Source of the DNA: Nocardia sp. BMG51109
GTDB lineage: Bacteria > Actinomycetota > Actinomycetes > Mycobacteriales > Mycobacteriaceae
Direction of reading: 5' to 3'
Length of the DNA: 64,000 bases
Assembly (NCBI RefSeq): GCF_000526215.1
Contig: NZ_JAFQ01000004.1
Location: forward strand, 7,316,001-7,380,000
A program made the translations under genes and the position numbers. Below, in pieces: positions 1-8,283 of this stretch (position 1 is the first letter of the stretch; each line of letters starts with the position of its first letter). Below the pieces are notes generated by a model. That model did no database searches and was not told the DNA's origin. It was given only the letters and a program-made list of their open reading frames with translations.

Positions 1-173
1 AGGGTCGTCGTATCGGAAAGCTCGGTGACAGTGGAGATCTCGTCGGACGACAGCGGACTCCCGCACACCGCCGCCGGAACACCGGCCACCATCTCCGCCC
101 CGGCGACCGACGTACCGCTCACACCGAGCACCGCCGTCACCATACCGACCACCAGGCTCCGAGCAACCATCAT
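1..173 (-). CDS. Secreted protein, N-terminal part only (cut by window start)
   Basis: Only the first 57 codons are inside the window. They start at tandem ATG codons (173 and 170) and stay open to the edge. The reading starts with MMVARSLVVGMVTAV and continues through a hydrophobic core to an Ala-rich cleavage-like site (SVAGAE), so it is a Sec-type signal peptide followed by the start of a mature protein containing one cysteine. The family cannot be named from this fragment. It lies upstream of the fatty-acid cluster on the same strand but is separated from it by 224 bp, so co-transcription is not obvious. Confidence 0.6.
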   Translation of the reverse strand, partial: MMVARSLVVGMVTAVLGVSGTSVAGAEMVAGVPAAVCGSPLSSDEISTVTELSDTTT

Positions 174-397
174 GCCCGCAAGCCTAAGGCCGATCGGACC
201 ACCACACCGGCCGAACCCCGGACCTCTTGACATGCAGCACTTCTCGGCTCGTCTCAATCGGCGGAATCCGATAGCGCCGATCGGACCGCACGGGGGCTGT
301 CGCCAGTCGCCATCTCGGCAGGCCCCGCGCCCAGCACAGCGGCCTGCTGCTGCTCGCCCACACCGCCGACCGCTACCACGTAACCACCGGAACGCCG

Positions 398-1312
398 TCA
401 GGACGCCGGACACGTCCGGCGGTGTGCCGGGCCGATGTCGTCGCAGTATTCGGACCTGCCCATGCGCGACCGCACCGCGGCGATCGAGTAATTGCGTGCC
501 GTGTATCCCCAACTGGCCACGGCGGTATCGAAATAACGGCTGATCTCGGTACCGAAGCCCGGAGCGGCGACCTCCATGCGCTGCCGGTTGTCGGTGATCC
601 GCTGCTGCCAGTGCGCCATCGTCTGCCGGTAATGCGATGTCATGTCGGTGAGCGCCGCGATGCTGAAGCCCGCCGTCTCCAGTGCGCCGATGATCTTCGA
701 CAGGGTGACCATCGCGGTGAATCCGTAGAGACCGACGGCATGCTCGCTGCCGGGCCGATGCTCGGCGTCGGCCTGATGATCGCCGCTGCGGTAACAGGTG
801 GCGGACAGGTACAGATGGCCCTGCCGCCGCAACATACGTGCGGTTTGTGCCAGTGCGGCACCGTGATCGGGCATGTGCTCGATGACCTCCACCATCGCGA
901 TCGCATCGAACTCGGCTGCCGGTAGCGACACGTCGGGAAAGTAGCCGGTTTCGACGGTGACGAGGCCGGTGACGCCCGCCCCGGCCGCACGGTCACGCAC
1001 ATACTCCGACTGCACGCGAGACGGGGTCACCGCAGTCACCCGGCAGCCGTGCTCGACCGCCAGATACACCGCGAGACTTCCCCAGCCACAACCGATATCG
1101 AGAACCCGCTGCCCCGCACCGACATGCAGCAGCCGAGCGATATAAGCCAGCTTGTCCCGCTGCGCCTCATCCAGCGACTCACCACCGGTGCGGTACAGAC
1201 CACACGTGTACTTCATCCGGGCATCCAGGAACGCCTCGAACACCTCGGGCGGCAGATCATAATGCCGATTGGTCGCGGCAGCGGCGGCGGCACGAGTCGG
1301 CACGCTGCTCAT
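398..1312 (-). CDS. SAM-dependent methyltransferase A, cyclopropane/mycolic acid synthase family
   Basis: This 304-residue protein has the class I SAM-binding loop VLDIGCGWGSL near residues 71-81, the family signature around HYDLPPEVFEAFLD and KYTCGLY, and the conserved IEHMPDH segment. These are typical of CmaA/CFA synthases, which methylate or cyclopropanate olefinic acyl chains. Its start overlaps the stop of the acyl carrier protein gene (ATGA), so the two are translationally coupled. Residues 13-122 are encoded by a 331-bp sequence identical to that in the second methyltransferase gene at 3422, in inverted orientation, while the C-terminal halves differ clearly. A short hairpin (404-421) lies within the last codons. 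The substrate is inferred to be an ACP-bound unsaturated acyl chain, from its neighbours. Confidence 0.85.
   Translation of the reverse strand: MSSVPTRAAAAAATNRHYDLPPEVFEAFLDARMKYTCGLYRTGGESLDEAQRDKLAYIARLLHVGAGQRVLDIGCGWGSLAVYLAVEHGCRVTAVTPSRVQSEYVRDRAAGAGVTGLVTVETGYFPDVSLPAAEFDAIAMVEVIEHMPDHGAALAQTARMLRRQGHLYLSATCYRSGDHQADAEHRPGSEHAVGLYGFTAMVTLSKIIGALETAGFSIAALTDMTSHYRQTMAHWQQRITDNRQRMEVAAPGFGTEISRYFDTAVASWGYTARNYSIAAVRSRMGRSEYCDDIGPAHRRTCPAS
946..1276. repeat. Left arm of perfect 331-bp inverted repeat
   Basis: The reverse complement of this segment matches 3458-3788 at every base compared by eye, and identity stops abruptly at both ends. Both arms encode residues 13-122 of a methyltransferase in the same codon register. 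Recombination between the arms would therefore invert 1277-3457 without breaking either reading frame. Confidence 0.92.
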
Positions 1313-1593
1313 CGGTCGCTGTCCGCCAGGGCGGCGCTGATGAGGTCGACCAGATCACCGACGGTGTCGGCCGCGCGGATGGCATTGTCGTCGGCTTCCA
1401 CGTCGTACTCGTTCTCCAGCGCCGCGACCACTCGCATGAGTCGCACGGAATCCGCGGCCGGCAGCAGATCGAGCTGCTCCGATTCCGGCAACTCGTGCTC
1501 GATCAATCCCAGCTCGCCGCGAAGCTGCGCCCGCACCGAATCCAGAACCGTTGCACGCGAGGGGGTCGGCTGTTGTTGTTCTGCGGTTGCCAC
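1309..1593 (-). CDS. Acyl carrier protein
   Basis: This 94-residue acidic protein has the size and helical pattern of a discrete ACP. The segment AADSVRLM contains the DS(V/L) phosphopantetheine attachment serine, and the DNAIRAADTVGDLVDLI tail matches helices III-IV of ACPs. It lies 10 bp after the acyl-AMP ligase gene and overlaps the methyltransferase A start by 4 bp. The expected role is to carry the fatty acid activated by the ligase after being made holo, plausibly by the phosphopantetheinyl transferase at 5169. It is a pathway-dedicated ACP and not the housekeeping AcpM, which would sit in a FAS-II operon. Confidence 0.88.
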   Translation of the reverse strand: MATAEQQQPTPSRATVLDSVRAQLRGELGLIEHELPESEQLDLLPAADSVRLMRVVAALENEYDVEADDNAIRAADTVGDLVDLISAALADSDR

Positions 1594-1603
1594 GACGGCT
1601 CCT

Positions 1604-3307
1604 TCACTGTCGACCGCTCCGAGACCTCGGAACGTTGGTTGCTTCGGCCGCAGCGGCCCGGACTGCTTGCAGCCGTTGCCATTTCCCGCTGGAGGTTCTG
1701 GTCAGCCAGTGCGGGTTCACGATGTGGATGCGCACCGCGTGCAGGTCCATCGCGGCAGCGACTCGGCGGCGCACCGCGTCGACCAGACCGGGATGCTCCG
1801 GGGCCGACAGCTCGGTCTCCACCACCAGCGCGACGAGTTCCGTTCCGTCCCGGGCGGAGATCGGTGCGGCGACACAGCGCCCCCGGTATACGCCCGGGAC
1901 ATCGCGTGCGACGGCTTCGACGTCCTCGGGAAAGATGTTGCGGCCGTGAACTATCGCCATCTCCTTGCGCCTGCCTGCGATATACAGGTCGCCGCGGTGA
2001 CGAAACCCGAGGTCGCCGGTCCGCAGCCAGGGGCCGTCGAAGGCGGCGCGAGTGGCCTTGCCGTCGTGTAGATATCCGGACGTCACGGCCGCTCCGCGCA
2101 CCTGGATCTCGCCCAGTTCCTCTTCCGCACAGGGTGTTCCGCCGACACCCGTCACTCGCACGTCGATACCGGGGACCGGGCGCCCGACCGACACCAGTTC
2201 TCGTGCCGCGGAATCGCGCTCGGCAACAAGCCGGACCCGATCGCCCGTCCGCAGGCTGTCACCGTCGATACGAACGGTGCGCGGTACGGATCCCGGTTCG
2301 GGAAACGAGATGGCCAAGGTTACTTCGGCCATGCCGTACACCGGGAACATCGTCGACGGTCGAACCCCTGCCGGGCCGAGTACATCGAGGAAGCGGCGCA
2401 CCGTCGCGGCCGAGACCGGTTCCGCGCCATTGAATGCCAGTCGCCAGCGCGACAGGTCCAGGCCGGATTTCAGCACCGGTTCCGCGGCGCCGGCCAGCAG
2501 TTCGTAGGCGAAGTTCGGTCCGGTCATCAACGTTCCGTGCCGTTCGGCCAGGTATCGCAGTACGTCACCGGGCCCACGGAGAAAGTCGAACGGCGCGAAC
2601 ACATGGGATTCCGCGCCGTTGAGCATGTTCGCGAGCAGCCCGAACAACCCCATGTCGTGGTAGAGAGGCACCCACTGGATCAGTACATCGTCCGGAACCA
2701 GTGCCGCCCCCTCGATGATGGCGGACAGACCGGCCACCACATTTCCGTGCGTGAGTGTGACACCGCGGGGCGAACCTGTGCTGCCGGACGTGAATTGAAC
2801 GACTGCCGGGTCGTTCGAGTCCAACTCGGGCAGCGAGTCCAGGGTTCCGGCCGCCGACGGCGCGACGATGTCCAGAGCACCGTGCCGACTGGTCAATTCG
2901 GCCAGTAACGGTGCGTAGGCATCCGCGCCCACCAGCCTCTCGACCCCCGCGACTTCCAGGGTTCGGCACAGTCTCTCGGCATGCGCGCCGAGCTTGTTCG
3001 TGCCGAGCGGGGCCGGCAGAACCGTCACCGCCGCACCCGCCCGCATGATCCCCAGCAAACACACCAGAAGATCCGCTCCGGTCGGCGCCAGGAGGCCGAC
3101 CACGTCACCCCTGCGGACGCCGGCTTCGGCAAGCCCCCGAGCGTGACGGTCGACTGCGGCGTCGAGCTCCGACAACGTCAGAGTGGCGCCGGTCGATGGG
3201 AATATCGTTCGGGCAGTAGGAAACTCACGCGCCCGCTCGGACAATACACCGGTGATCGTATCGGCGGGAAGAACGAGCGAAGCCGCTACACGAGTATTGT
3301 CTGCCAC
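1604..3307 (-). CDS. Fatty acyl-AMP ligase-like adenylating enzyme
   Basis: This 567-residue ANL-superfamily protein has the A3 P-loop QFTSGSTGSPRGV, YHDMGLFG, an acyl-pocket region with NGAEPVSAATVRRF, the YGMAEVTLA adenine motif, and a C-terminal domain with GRRKEMAIVHGRN and FPEDVE. That combination is typical of fatty acyl-AMP ligases (FAAL), which activate a fatty acid as the adenylate and pass it to an ACP. A near-C-terminal lysine (SSGKWQR) matches the catalytic lysine of the family. The start is GTG at 3307. It heads the ligase-ACP-methyltransferase operon, and the divergent promoter region (3308-3421) is shared with methyltransferase B. The first codons contain an 18-bp-spaced direct repeat (CACGAGTATTGTC, twice). 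Confidence 0.87.
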   Translation of the reverse strand: MADNTRVAASLVLPADTITGVLSERAREFPTARTIFPSTGATLTLSELDAAVDRHARGLAEAGVRRGDVVGLLAPTGADLLVCLLGIMRAGAAVTVLPAPLGTNKLGAHAERLCRTLEVAGVERLVGADAYAPLLAELTSRHGALDIVAPSAAGTLDSLPELDSNDPAVVQFTSGSTGSPRGVTLTHGNVVAGLSAIIEGAALVPDDVLIQWVPLYHDMGLFGLLANMLNGAESHVFAPFDFLRGPGDVLRYLAERHGTLMTGPNFAYELLAGAAEPVLKSGLDLSRWRLAFNGAEPVSAATVRRFLDVLGPAGVRPSTMFPVYGMAEVTLAISFPEPGSVPRTVRIDGDSLRTGDRVRLVAERDSAARELVSVGRPVPGIDVRVTGVGGTPCAEEELGEIQVRGAAVTSGYLHDGKATRAAFDGPWLRTGDLGFRHRGDLYIAGRRKEMAIVHGRNIFPEDVEAVARDVPGVYRGRCVAAPISARDGTELVALVVETELSAPEHPGLVDAVRRRVAAAMDLHAVRIHIVNPHWLTRTSSGKWQRLQAVRAAAAEATNVPRSRSGRQ

Positions 3308-3342
3308 ACGAGTATTGTCGGCGCGTTGTCGCCCGGCGAGCC

Positions 3343-3360
3343 ATAGTACCTTGGTCCTAT
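3343..3360. promoter_or_regulatory. 18-bp palindrome, candidate operator in the ligase/methyltransferase divergent promoter
   Basis: ATAGTACCTTGGTCCTAT has arms ATAGKACC/GGTMCTAT around TT, one base short of a perfect palindrome. A near copy (16 of 18 bases) lies at 10828-10845 upstream of the P450 operon. The GGACC-TT-GGTCC core resembles boxes bound by NarL/DosR-type LuxR regulators, and such a regulator is encoded at 5829-6089. Binding is inferred, not shown. Confidence 0.55.
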
Positions 3361-3421
3361 TGTTTCACAACGGTTTCCGGTGCTGTCGTTGAGTGGTGGT
3401 TACCGACGGTTGTGAGAAACG

Positions 3422-4300
3422 ATGACGAGACAGATCAGTTCGCCCGAGGCGGTATCGGCGACCAATCGGCATTATGATCTGCCGCCCGAGGTGTTCGAGG
3501 CGTTCCTGGATGCCCGGATGAAGTACACGTGTGGTCTGTACCGCACCGGTGGTGAGTCGCTGGATGAGGCGCAGCGGGACAAGCTGGCTTATATCGCTCG
3601 GCTGCTGCATGTCGGTGCGGGGCAGCGGGTTCTCGATATCGGTTGTGGCTGGGGAAGTCTCGCGGTGTATCTGGCGGTCGAGCACGGCTGCCGGGTGACT
3701 GCGGTGACCCCGTCTCGCGTGCAGTCGGAGTATGTGCGTGACCGTGCGGCCGGGGCGGGCGTCACCGGCCTCGTCACCGTCGAAACCGCGTCGATCTACG
3801 ACATCGATCTCAGCGGACGACGGTTCGACGCAGTCGCCCTGGTCGGCGCCATCGAGCACATGCCCGACCACCGCACGGTGCTGACGACGGTGGCGCACCG
3901 GTTGCGCCGCGGCGGCCGAATGTACCTGTCGGCCAGCTGCTATCGCGACGAGTCCACCTTCGCTCGGTACGCCGACCATCCCGGCAGCAGACATGTCACG
4001 GACAAGATCTTCGGTTACGGCGTGCTCCGCCCGCTGTCCCGGCTGGTTGCCGCCGCCGAGGACGCGGGCCTGTCCGTGAGCACGGTCCTCGACCTGACAG
4101 CGCATTACCGGCGCACCATCGAGGATTGGTCGGCGCGGGCCGCCGCGCACCGGGATCGGATCGACGCGGCCGTTCCCGGACTGGCAGACGACCTCCTGCG
4201 CTACTTCACGATCACCAATTCGGGGTGGGGATACACGACGAAACAGTATGCGCTGACGGCGATTCGCTCCCGCGAGGGAGAAACGGAGCTCGTCCGATGA
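3422..4300 (+). CDS. SAM-dependent methyltransferase B, cyclopropane/mycolic acid synthase family
   Basis: This 292-residue paralogue of the protein at 398 has identical residues 13-122 (SAM-binding half) and a different C-terminal half. It retains VLDIGCGWGSL, IEHMPDH and the YLSASCYR strand of the cyclopropane/mycolate methyltransferase family. It starts at ATG 3422 in the promoter region facing the ligase gene. Its stop overlaps the start of the acyl-ACP desaturase gene (ATGA), so it heads a methyltransferase-desaturase-phosphopantetheinyl transferase operon. The divergent C-terminal half suggests a different acyl substrate or methylation outcome from paralogue A. The exact N-terminal identity points to recent gene conversion or site-directed inversion. 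Confidence 0.85.
   Translation: MTRQISSPEAVSATNRHYDLPPEVFEAFLDARMKYTCGLYRTGGESLDEAQRDKLAYIARLLHVGAGQRVLDIGCGWGSLAVYLAVEHGCRVTAVTPSRVQSEYVRDRAAGAGVTGLVTVETASIYDIDLSGRRFDAVALVGAIEHMPDHRTVLTTVAHRLRRGGRMYLSASCYRDESTFARYADHPGSRHVTDKIFGYGVLRPLSRLVAAAEDAGLSVSTVLDLTAHYRRTIEDWSARAAAHRDRIDAAVPGLADDLLRYFTITNSGWGYTTKQYALTAIRSREGETELVR
3458..3788. repeat. Right arm of perfect 331-bp inverted repeat
   Basis: Exact inverted match to 946-1276. Identity begins at GCGACC and ends at CGAAACCG, where both genes diverge at once. The arm spacing (2181 bp between inner ends) encloses the ACP gene, the ligase gene, the first codons of both methyltransferases and the divergent promoter. Confidence 0.92.
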
Positions 4301-5172
4301 CAGGTGAGCCGGATCGGCAGTCCGGATCGCTACCGGTTCTGCCGACGCTGCCGCTCGGCGACATCCGCGCGGCCGTGGCGCCGGCGGTCCAGCTCGGCGC
4401 CAGCCGCGGGTGGAGCCTGGCGGACATACCGTGGGAGAATATTCGACCGGAACTGCTGACCGACAACGACCGCTCCGTTGTCCGGTTCATCACCTTCATC
4501 GAAGATCACATACCCGGATATATGACCTGGCTGTTGGATGCCTTTCCGGTCGATGGCCGTGCAGGGGTCGACGCCGAGCAGTATGGCGTCAATCGCGAAT
4601 ACTTCAGGTTCTTCGTCGCCTGGGCCCACGACGAGGAAAGGCATGCCTCCGCGCTGACCCGCTACCAAACGGCATCGGGCATGGCGGAGACCGATGGTCT
4701 GCTGCGCGAGCTGGCTGCCGAAGGCGTCAAACATTTCAGTCTGCCGTACGAACATCCACTGCAATCATTTACGTACACGCTGTTGCAGGAAAAGGCCACC
4801 CAGCTGTTCTATCACCGCTTCCACGCGGTGGTGAACGAGCCGGTACTACGTGAGCTGCTCCGGCAACTCGGCCGCGACGAGGCCCGCCACTTCTCGCTGT
4901 ACTACCGCCTGGTCGAAAACTATCTCCGCCACAACGGAACCCGCGCGATCCCACATCTGAAGGATGTGCTGCACGGTTTCCAGATGCCGTTGTCGGAAAC
5001 GCTCACCGGCTATTGGCGGTGGTCGCTGCGGGTGGCCGACTCGGTAGGGTACGACCACACCGAGGCATACGACGCCCTGCTGCGGCTGGTCCGAGAGCAG
5101 GTCGACGCTCCGGGCGGTACCGATGCCGCCGACCTCATCGACTTCGTGTCGTCGGTGCGAGATCTGTCGTGA
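4297..5172 (+). CDS. Acyl-[acyl carrier protein] desaturase-like diiron enzyme
   Basis: This 291-residue all-helical protein has the ferritin-like diiron ligand set of plant-type acyl-ACP desaturases: E69 in FIEDHIPGY, E113-E-R-H116 in DEERH, a further glutamate in LLQEKATQLFYHRF, and a second ExxH in GRDEARHFSLYY. These enzymes introduce a cis double bond into ACP-bound acyl chains using O2 and electrons from ferredoxin. The start ATG overlaps the methyltransferase stop, and the stop overlaps the phosphopantetheinyl transferase start (GTGA). A desaturase next to cyclopropane-type methyltransferases and a private ACP fits a desaturate-then-methylate route. It is shorter than plant enzymes but similar to mycobacterial DesA proteins in general layout. 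Confidence 0.8.
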   Translation: MTGEPDRQSGSLPVLPTLPLGDIRAAVAPAVQLGASRGWSLADIPWENIRPELLTDNDRSVVRFITFIEDHIPGYMTWLLDAFPVDGRAGVDAEQYGVNREYFRFFVAWAHDEERHASALTRYQTASGMAETDGLLRELAAEGVKHFSLPYEHPLQSFTYTLLQEKATQLFYHRFHAVVNEPVLRELLRQLGRDEARHFSLYYRLVENYLRHNGTRAIPHLKDVLHGFQMPLSETLTGYWRWSLRVADSVGYDHTEAYDALLRLVREQVDAPGGTDAADLIDFVSSVRDLS

Positions 5173-5909
5173 CCACGGTCGCGGTGGTCGTCGACTGGCG
5201 CGATACACCCGCGGTGCCGTGCGATCTGCTGAATCCGGCCGAGCAACGTGTGGCACAGGGCTTTCCGGCCTGGCGCCGGCGTGAATGGACGGCCGGCCGG
5301 CTGACGGCGCACACCGCGTTGTTGCTGGCGTTCGGATACCGTGCCCACGAGGTGAACATCCTCGCCGACCTCTCCGGCGCACCGGCCACGGGCTTGCCGA
5401 GATGCGCGATTTCCTTGTCACACAGTGACTCTCTTTCGGTCGGCGTCGCCACCGACGAGTCGGCGTCCATCGGTATCGACATAGAACACGTCGACCGGCG
5501 CATAACGGCGCTTACGCCACGAATCACCGTGCCGAGCACCGTAATCCGGGATCCTCTCCACGCGACCGCGCTCTGGGCCTGCAAGGAAGCGGCAATCAAG
5601 GTCTGCCGGACCGGACCGTTCCGCATGCGGGAGTATTCGGTGAGCTTCCACGACGATGGCGCCCGGGTGGTGGTTCAGGGGCGTAGCGCGCCGCTGCGGG
5701 CATCGATCCGCCACTTCCCCGGCCTCCGTGCGCTGATGGCCACGGCGGCCGCGGCACCCGGACTCGAACCGGCCCTGATGTGCTTCGACGGCACCGGCGC
5801 TATCCGGCTGTTGGAACGATCTCACCGATCAGGGCCGTACGAGACCTCCCGCAACAACTTTGGCGATTGCCTCGGCACGGCACTGCACCGCAAGTTTCCC
5901 GTAGATTGA
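5169..5909 (+). CDS. 4'-phosphopantetheinyl transferase (Sfp type)
   Basis: The 246-residue reading starts at GTG 5169 (GTGA overlap with the desaturase). It contains ISLSHS, the Mg-binding GIDIEHVDRR and the WACKEAAIKV signature of Sfp-type transferases, which attach phosphopantetheine from CoA to a carrier-protein serine. It probably activates the ACP at 1309. The last 81 bp run antisense to the 3' end of the LuxR-type gene on the other strand, so the C-terminal ~25 residues overlap another coding region and are less certain. It is a dedicated enzyme in addition to whatever housekeeping transferase the genome has. Confidence 0.85.
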   Translation: MTTVAVVVDWRDTPAVPCDLLNPAEQRVAQGFPAWRRREWTAGRLTAHTALLLAFGYRAHEVNILADLSGAPATGLPRCAISLSHSDSLSVGVATDESASIGIDIEHVDRRITALTPRITVPSTVIRDPLHATALWACKEAAIKVCRTGPFRMREYSVSFHDDGARVVVQGRSAPLRASIRHFPGLRALMATAAAAPGLEPALMCFDGTGAIRLLERSHRSGPYETSRNNFGDCLGTALHRKFPVD

Positions 5910-6089
5910 CGTCAGATGGTTCTTCACCGTCTTCTCGCTGATGCCGAGTTGCCGACCGATTCTGTGGCTGGTCGAACCGCGGGCGGCCAATGTCAGTATT
6001 TCCAGCTCACGGGGCGTCAAGGCGCGCGGCACGGCACGATCGCATCCGGCCCTGCGCGCCGGCGTTCCCGATTCTCGAATAGCTGTCAC
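5829..6089 (-). CDS. Single-domain LuxR/NarL-type DNA-binding regulator
   Basis: This 86-residue protein is almost entirely a GerE/LuxR helix-turn-helix: LTPRELEILTLAARG, then LGISEKTVKNHLTSIYGKL. There is no receiver or ligand domain. The GTG start at 6089 overlaps the stop of the DUF1365 gene (GTGA), so it is the last gene of the minus-strand oxidoreductase operon. The recognition helix EKTVKNHL is of the NarL/DosR kind, which bind palindromes with GGAC/GTCC half-sites. The two palindromes at 3343 and 10828 fit that and make it the likely cluster regulator. Its 3' end overlaps the phosphopantetheinyl transferase gene by 81 bp, tail to tail. Confidence 0.82.
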   Translation of the reverse strand: MTAIRESGTPARRAGCDRAVPRALTPRELEILTLAARGSTSHRIGRQLGISEKTVKNHLTSIYGKLAVQCRAEAIAKVVAGGLVRP

Positions 6090-6865
6090 TGGTCGTTCCT
6101 GTCGTCTACTGATACACCGGGTTGGGCGGGATGAAAGCGACGCCTGGCCAACGGCAGGCCGAGCGAACGCAATCGCCAGGCTCGGTAATGGATGGCGACA
6201 GTCGGGCCCCAGGTACGGAGGGGGGCCGAGAGGGCCGATGACACCAGGCCACGGCCGACCCGGGCGCCGCGCACTGTCGCGACCAGCGTCGTGCGTTCCG
6301 CGCCGGAACGCATGCGCCGCAACACGACCGTGAGCGATATCGTTTCCGGCGATATCCGCCAGCGCACCAGGTATTTTCCGTCGACCGGAAGGAAAGGCGA
6401 CACGTAGAACTCCTTGGTCACGGTCGCTCGCCCACCCGGATCCGGTGGCAGCAGATAGCAATGTCGCTCGTGAAACGTGTTCCGCACTTCCATGATCACG
6501 CACACCAGGCGGCCGTCCCGGTCATGACACCAGAACAGGGACAGCGGATCGAATACATAGCCGAACGCGCGCGCTTGGGCGAGCATCAATACTCGGCCCC
6601 CGGACAGATCGATACCGTGGACGGCCAAGTAGCGGTCCACATTCGCCCGCAGCGATCGCCGCGGAGACCCGAGGTGATCGGCCGCACGAAAGCCCGTGAT
6701 GCTGCGGAACGGCGGCGGAGGAACCGGTAGGTCATCCAGATCGACCAGCCACGGGTAGTAGGTGTGCCGGTACGAATAGTGCACTCCTTCGTACCGTGTG
6801 TGCTCGAGACGACACCGATAGGCGATCGGCGCGGGAAGTCTCGAGGTGTGGCTCGCGGCGGTCAC
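6086..6865 (-). CDS. DUF1365 family protein
   Basis: The 259-residue protein starts at GTG 6865, which overlaps the preceding stop. It shows the DUF1365 hallmarks: an N-terminal RHTRxxP-like segment (RLEHTRYEGVHYSYRHTYYPWLVDLDDLP), FGYVFDPLSLFWCHD, EVRNTFHERHCYLL and KEFYVSPFLPVDGKY. The biochemical function is not established. In many bacteria DUF1365 genes sit beside a flavin amine oxidase-like gene and a cyclopropane-fatty-acyl synthase-like gene, as here, which ties it to modification of acyl chains. It is translationally coupled on both sides. Confidence 0.85.
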   Translation of the reverse strand: MTAASHTSRLPAPIAYRCRLEHTRYEGVHYSYRHTYYPWLVDLDDLPVPPPPFRSITGFRAADHLGSPRRSLRANVDRYLAVHGIDLSGGRVLMLAQARAFGYVFDPLSLFWCHDRDGRLVCVIMEVRNTFHERHCYLLPPDPGGRATVTKEFYVSPFLPVDGKYLVRWRISPETISLTVVLRRMRSGAERTTLVATVRGARVGRGLVSSALSAPLRTWGPTVAIHYRAWRLRSLGLPLARRRFHPAQPGVSVDDRNDQ

Positions 6866-8109
6866 CAGCTCGCCCCCAGCGCCTCGGCCGCCCGCATCCC
6901 GGACAGACACCCGTCTTCGTGGAAGCCCCACCCGTGATAGGCGCCGGCGAAGGCGACGTACTGATTCGACAACGCCGAAAGTGCCTGTCGTGCACGAACA
7001 CTCGTCTCCGTGTAGAGGGGATGGCTGTAGTCCGTTTTCGACAGCACCGATTCGGTCCGTATCCGATCTGTCGCGTTCAGGGTGACCAGATAGTCGGCCG
7101 GCCCGGCTGTGCGCTGTAGGCGGTTGAGGTAATACGTCATGACCACACCGTCCGACCGGGGCTCACACGAGAGCGACCGGTAGTTCCAGGCGCCCGGGCG
7201 ACAGGGAAGTACCGTGGTGTCCGTGTGCAGCACAGCCTCGTTCTGCTGGTAGGGAATTGCGCCGAGCACGTCCTGCTCGGCGCCGGACGGTGGCCTCAGG
7301 ATCGCCAGTGCCTGATCGGGGTGGGTGGCGATCACCAAGCGATCGAATCGCGACTCCACACCGTCGGCATCCAGGATCACCGCTTCCCGCGGCGACCGCG
7401 TCACCGCGCGCACCGGGGTGCCGAGCCGACAGTCGTCGACTTCCCGCACGACCCGATCCACATAGTGACGACTCCCGCCCACGACCGTGCGCCACCGCAC
7501 GCCTTCCCCGCCCCGCAGCAGGCCGTGCTGCCGCAGAAACGTGAAAAGGTAGCGGGCCGGATAGTCCAGAGCGGTACGGGAGCTGCACGACCAGACCGAG
7601 GCGACGATCGGAATCGCGATGTGAGCGATGAAGAACGCCGAAAATCCCTTGGTGGACAGGAATTCTCCGAAGCTCGTGTGCTCGTCGTCCGACGCCAGCA
7701 CACCGGCCGCCTCGCCGTTGAACCGCCGCACTTCCTCCCGGGTCCGTCGCCACACCTCCGGGTCGACACCGTCCGCGCGGTCCGGGAGGGCTCGAAGACC
7801 GCTCCCCGCCAGGAAGTCGAGCCCGCACTCGTCGCATCGCACCGACAGCGACATCTCCGACGGCTGCGTACGCACTCCCAGCTCGCCGAACAGACGCACC
7901 AGCGTCGGATAGTTCGGCTCGTTGAAGACCATGAACGCGGTATCGAAAGCACGCTCACCGCCCGGGGTTTCGACGTATTGCGTGTGGGCGTGCCCACCGG
8001 GGCGGGAGTCGGCCTCGAAAAGTGTTGTGTGATAATGGCTTCGAAGAATCCAGGCGGCGGTCAGACCGGCGACGCCCGATCCCACGACCGCCACTCGTTC
8101 GCGTGTCAT
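6862..8109 (-). CDS. FAD-dependent oxidoreductase of the DUF1365/CFA-synthase neighbourhood
   Basis: The 415-residue protein begins MTRERVAVVGSGVAGLTAAW, a Rossmann FAD-binding fold (GxGxxG), followed by FEADSRPGGHAHT and a C-terminal FAD-contacting segment (FAGAYHGWGFHEDGCLSG). It belongs to the NAD/FAD-binding, amine-oxidase-like proteins that accompany DUF1365 and cyclopropane synthase genes. The likely role is redox chemistry on a methylated or unsaturated acyl chain, but the substrate is unknown. An in-frame extension to 8247 exists but has no FAD-fold sequence, so ATG 8109 was chosen. The 174-bp gap to the upstream gene is unusually large for this otherwise overlapping operon. Confidence 0.82.
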   Translation of the reverse strand: MTRERVAVVGSGVAGLTAAWILRSHYHTTLFEADSRPGGHAHTQYVETPGGERAFDTAFMVFNEPNYPTLVRLFGELGVRTQPSEMSLSVRCDECGLDFLAGSGLRALPDRADGVDPEVWRRTREEVRRFNGEAAGVLASDDEHTSFGEFLSTKGFSAFFIAHIAIPIVASVWSCSSRTALDYPARYLFTFLRQHGLLRGGEGVRWRTVVGGSRHYVDRVVREVDDCRLGTPVRAVTRSPREAVILDADGVESRFDRLVIATHPDQALAILRPPSGAEQDVLGAIPYQQNEAVLHTDTTVLPCRPGAWNYRSLSCEPRSDGVVMTYYLNRLQRTAGPADYLVTLNATDRIRTESVLSKTDYSHPLYTETSVRARQALSALSNQYVAFAGAYHGWGFHEDGCLSGMRAAEALGASW

Positions 8110-8283
8110 CCGCCGCTCCGGACGCCGGACAGTCGACTCGGGCGGGGGAATCTGGTCATCACACCATGGTGGAACGGCCGCAGTTCGTCCGGAAGCCCGC
8201 CATGGGCATGACGGATATGAGCGCCACGCATACGACCATCCGTTCATGGGCCGCCGACACCGCCGTGACGGCGAGAGCGGCTG

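Noticed and set aside
957..1145. Identical 62-residue frames at 957-1145 (+) and 3589-3777 (-)
   Set aside because: They are antisense shadows of the 331-bp inverted repeat, so their identity only reflects the repeat, not a duplicated gene.
8110..8247. N-terminal extension of the FAD oxidoreductase to 8247
   Set aside because: The extra 46 residues (Trp/Pro/Arg-rich) precede the GxGxxG fold, which normally begins within the first ten residues; ATG 8109 is preferred.
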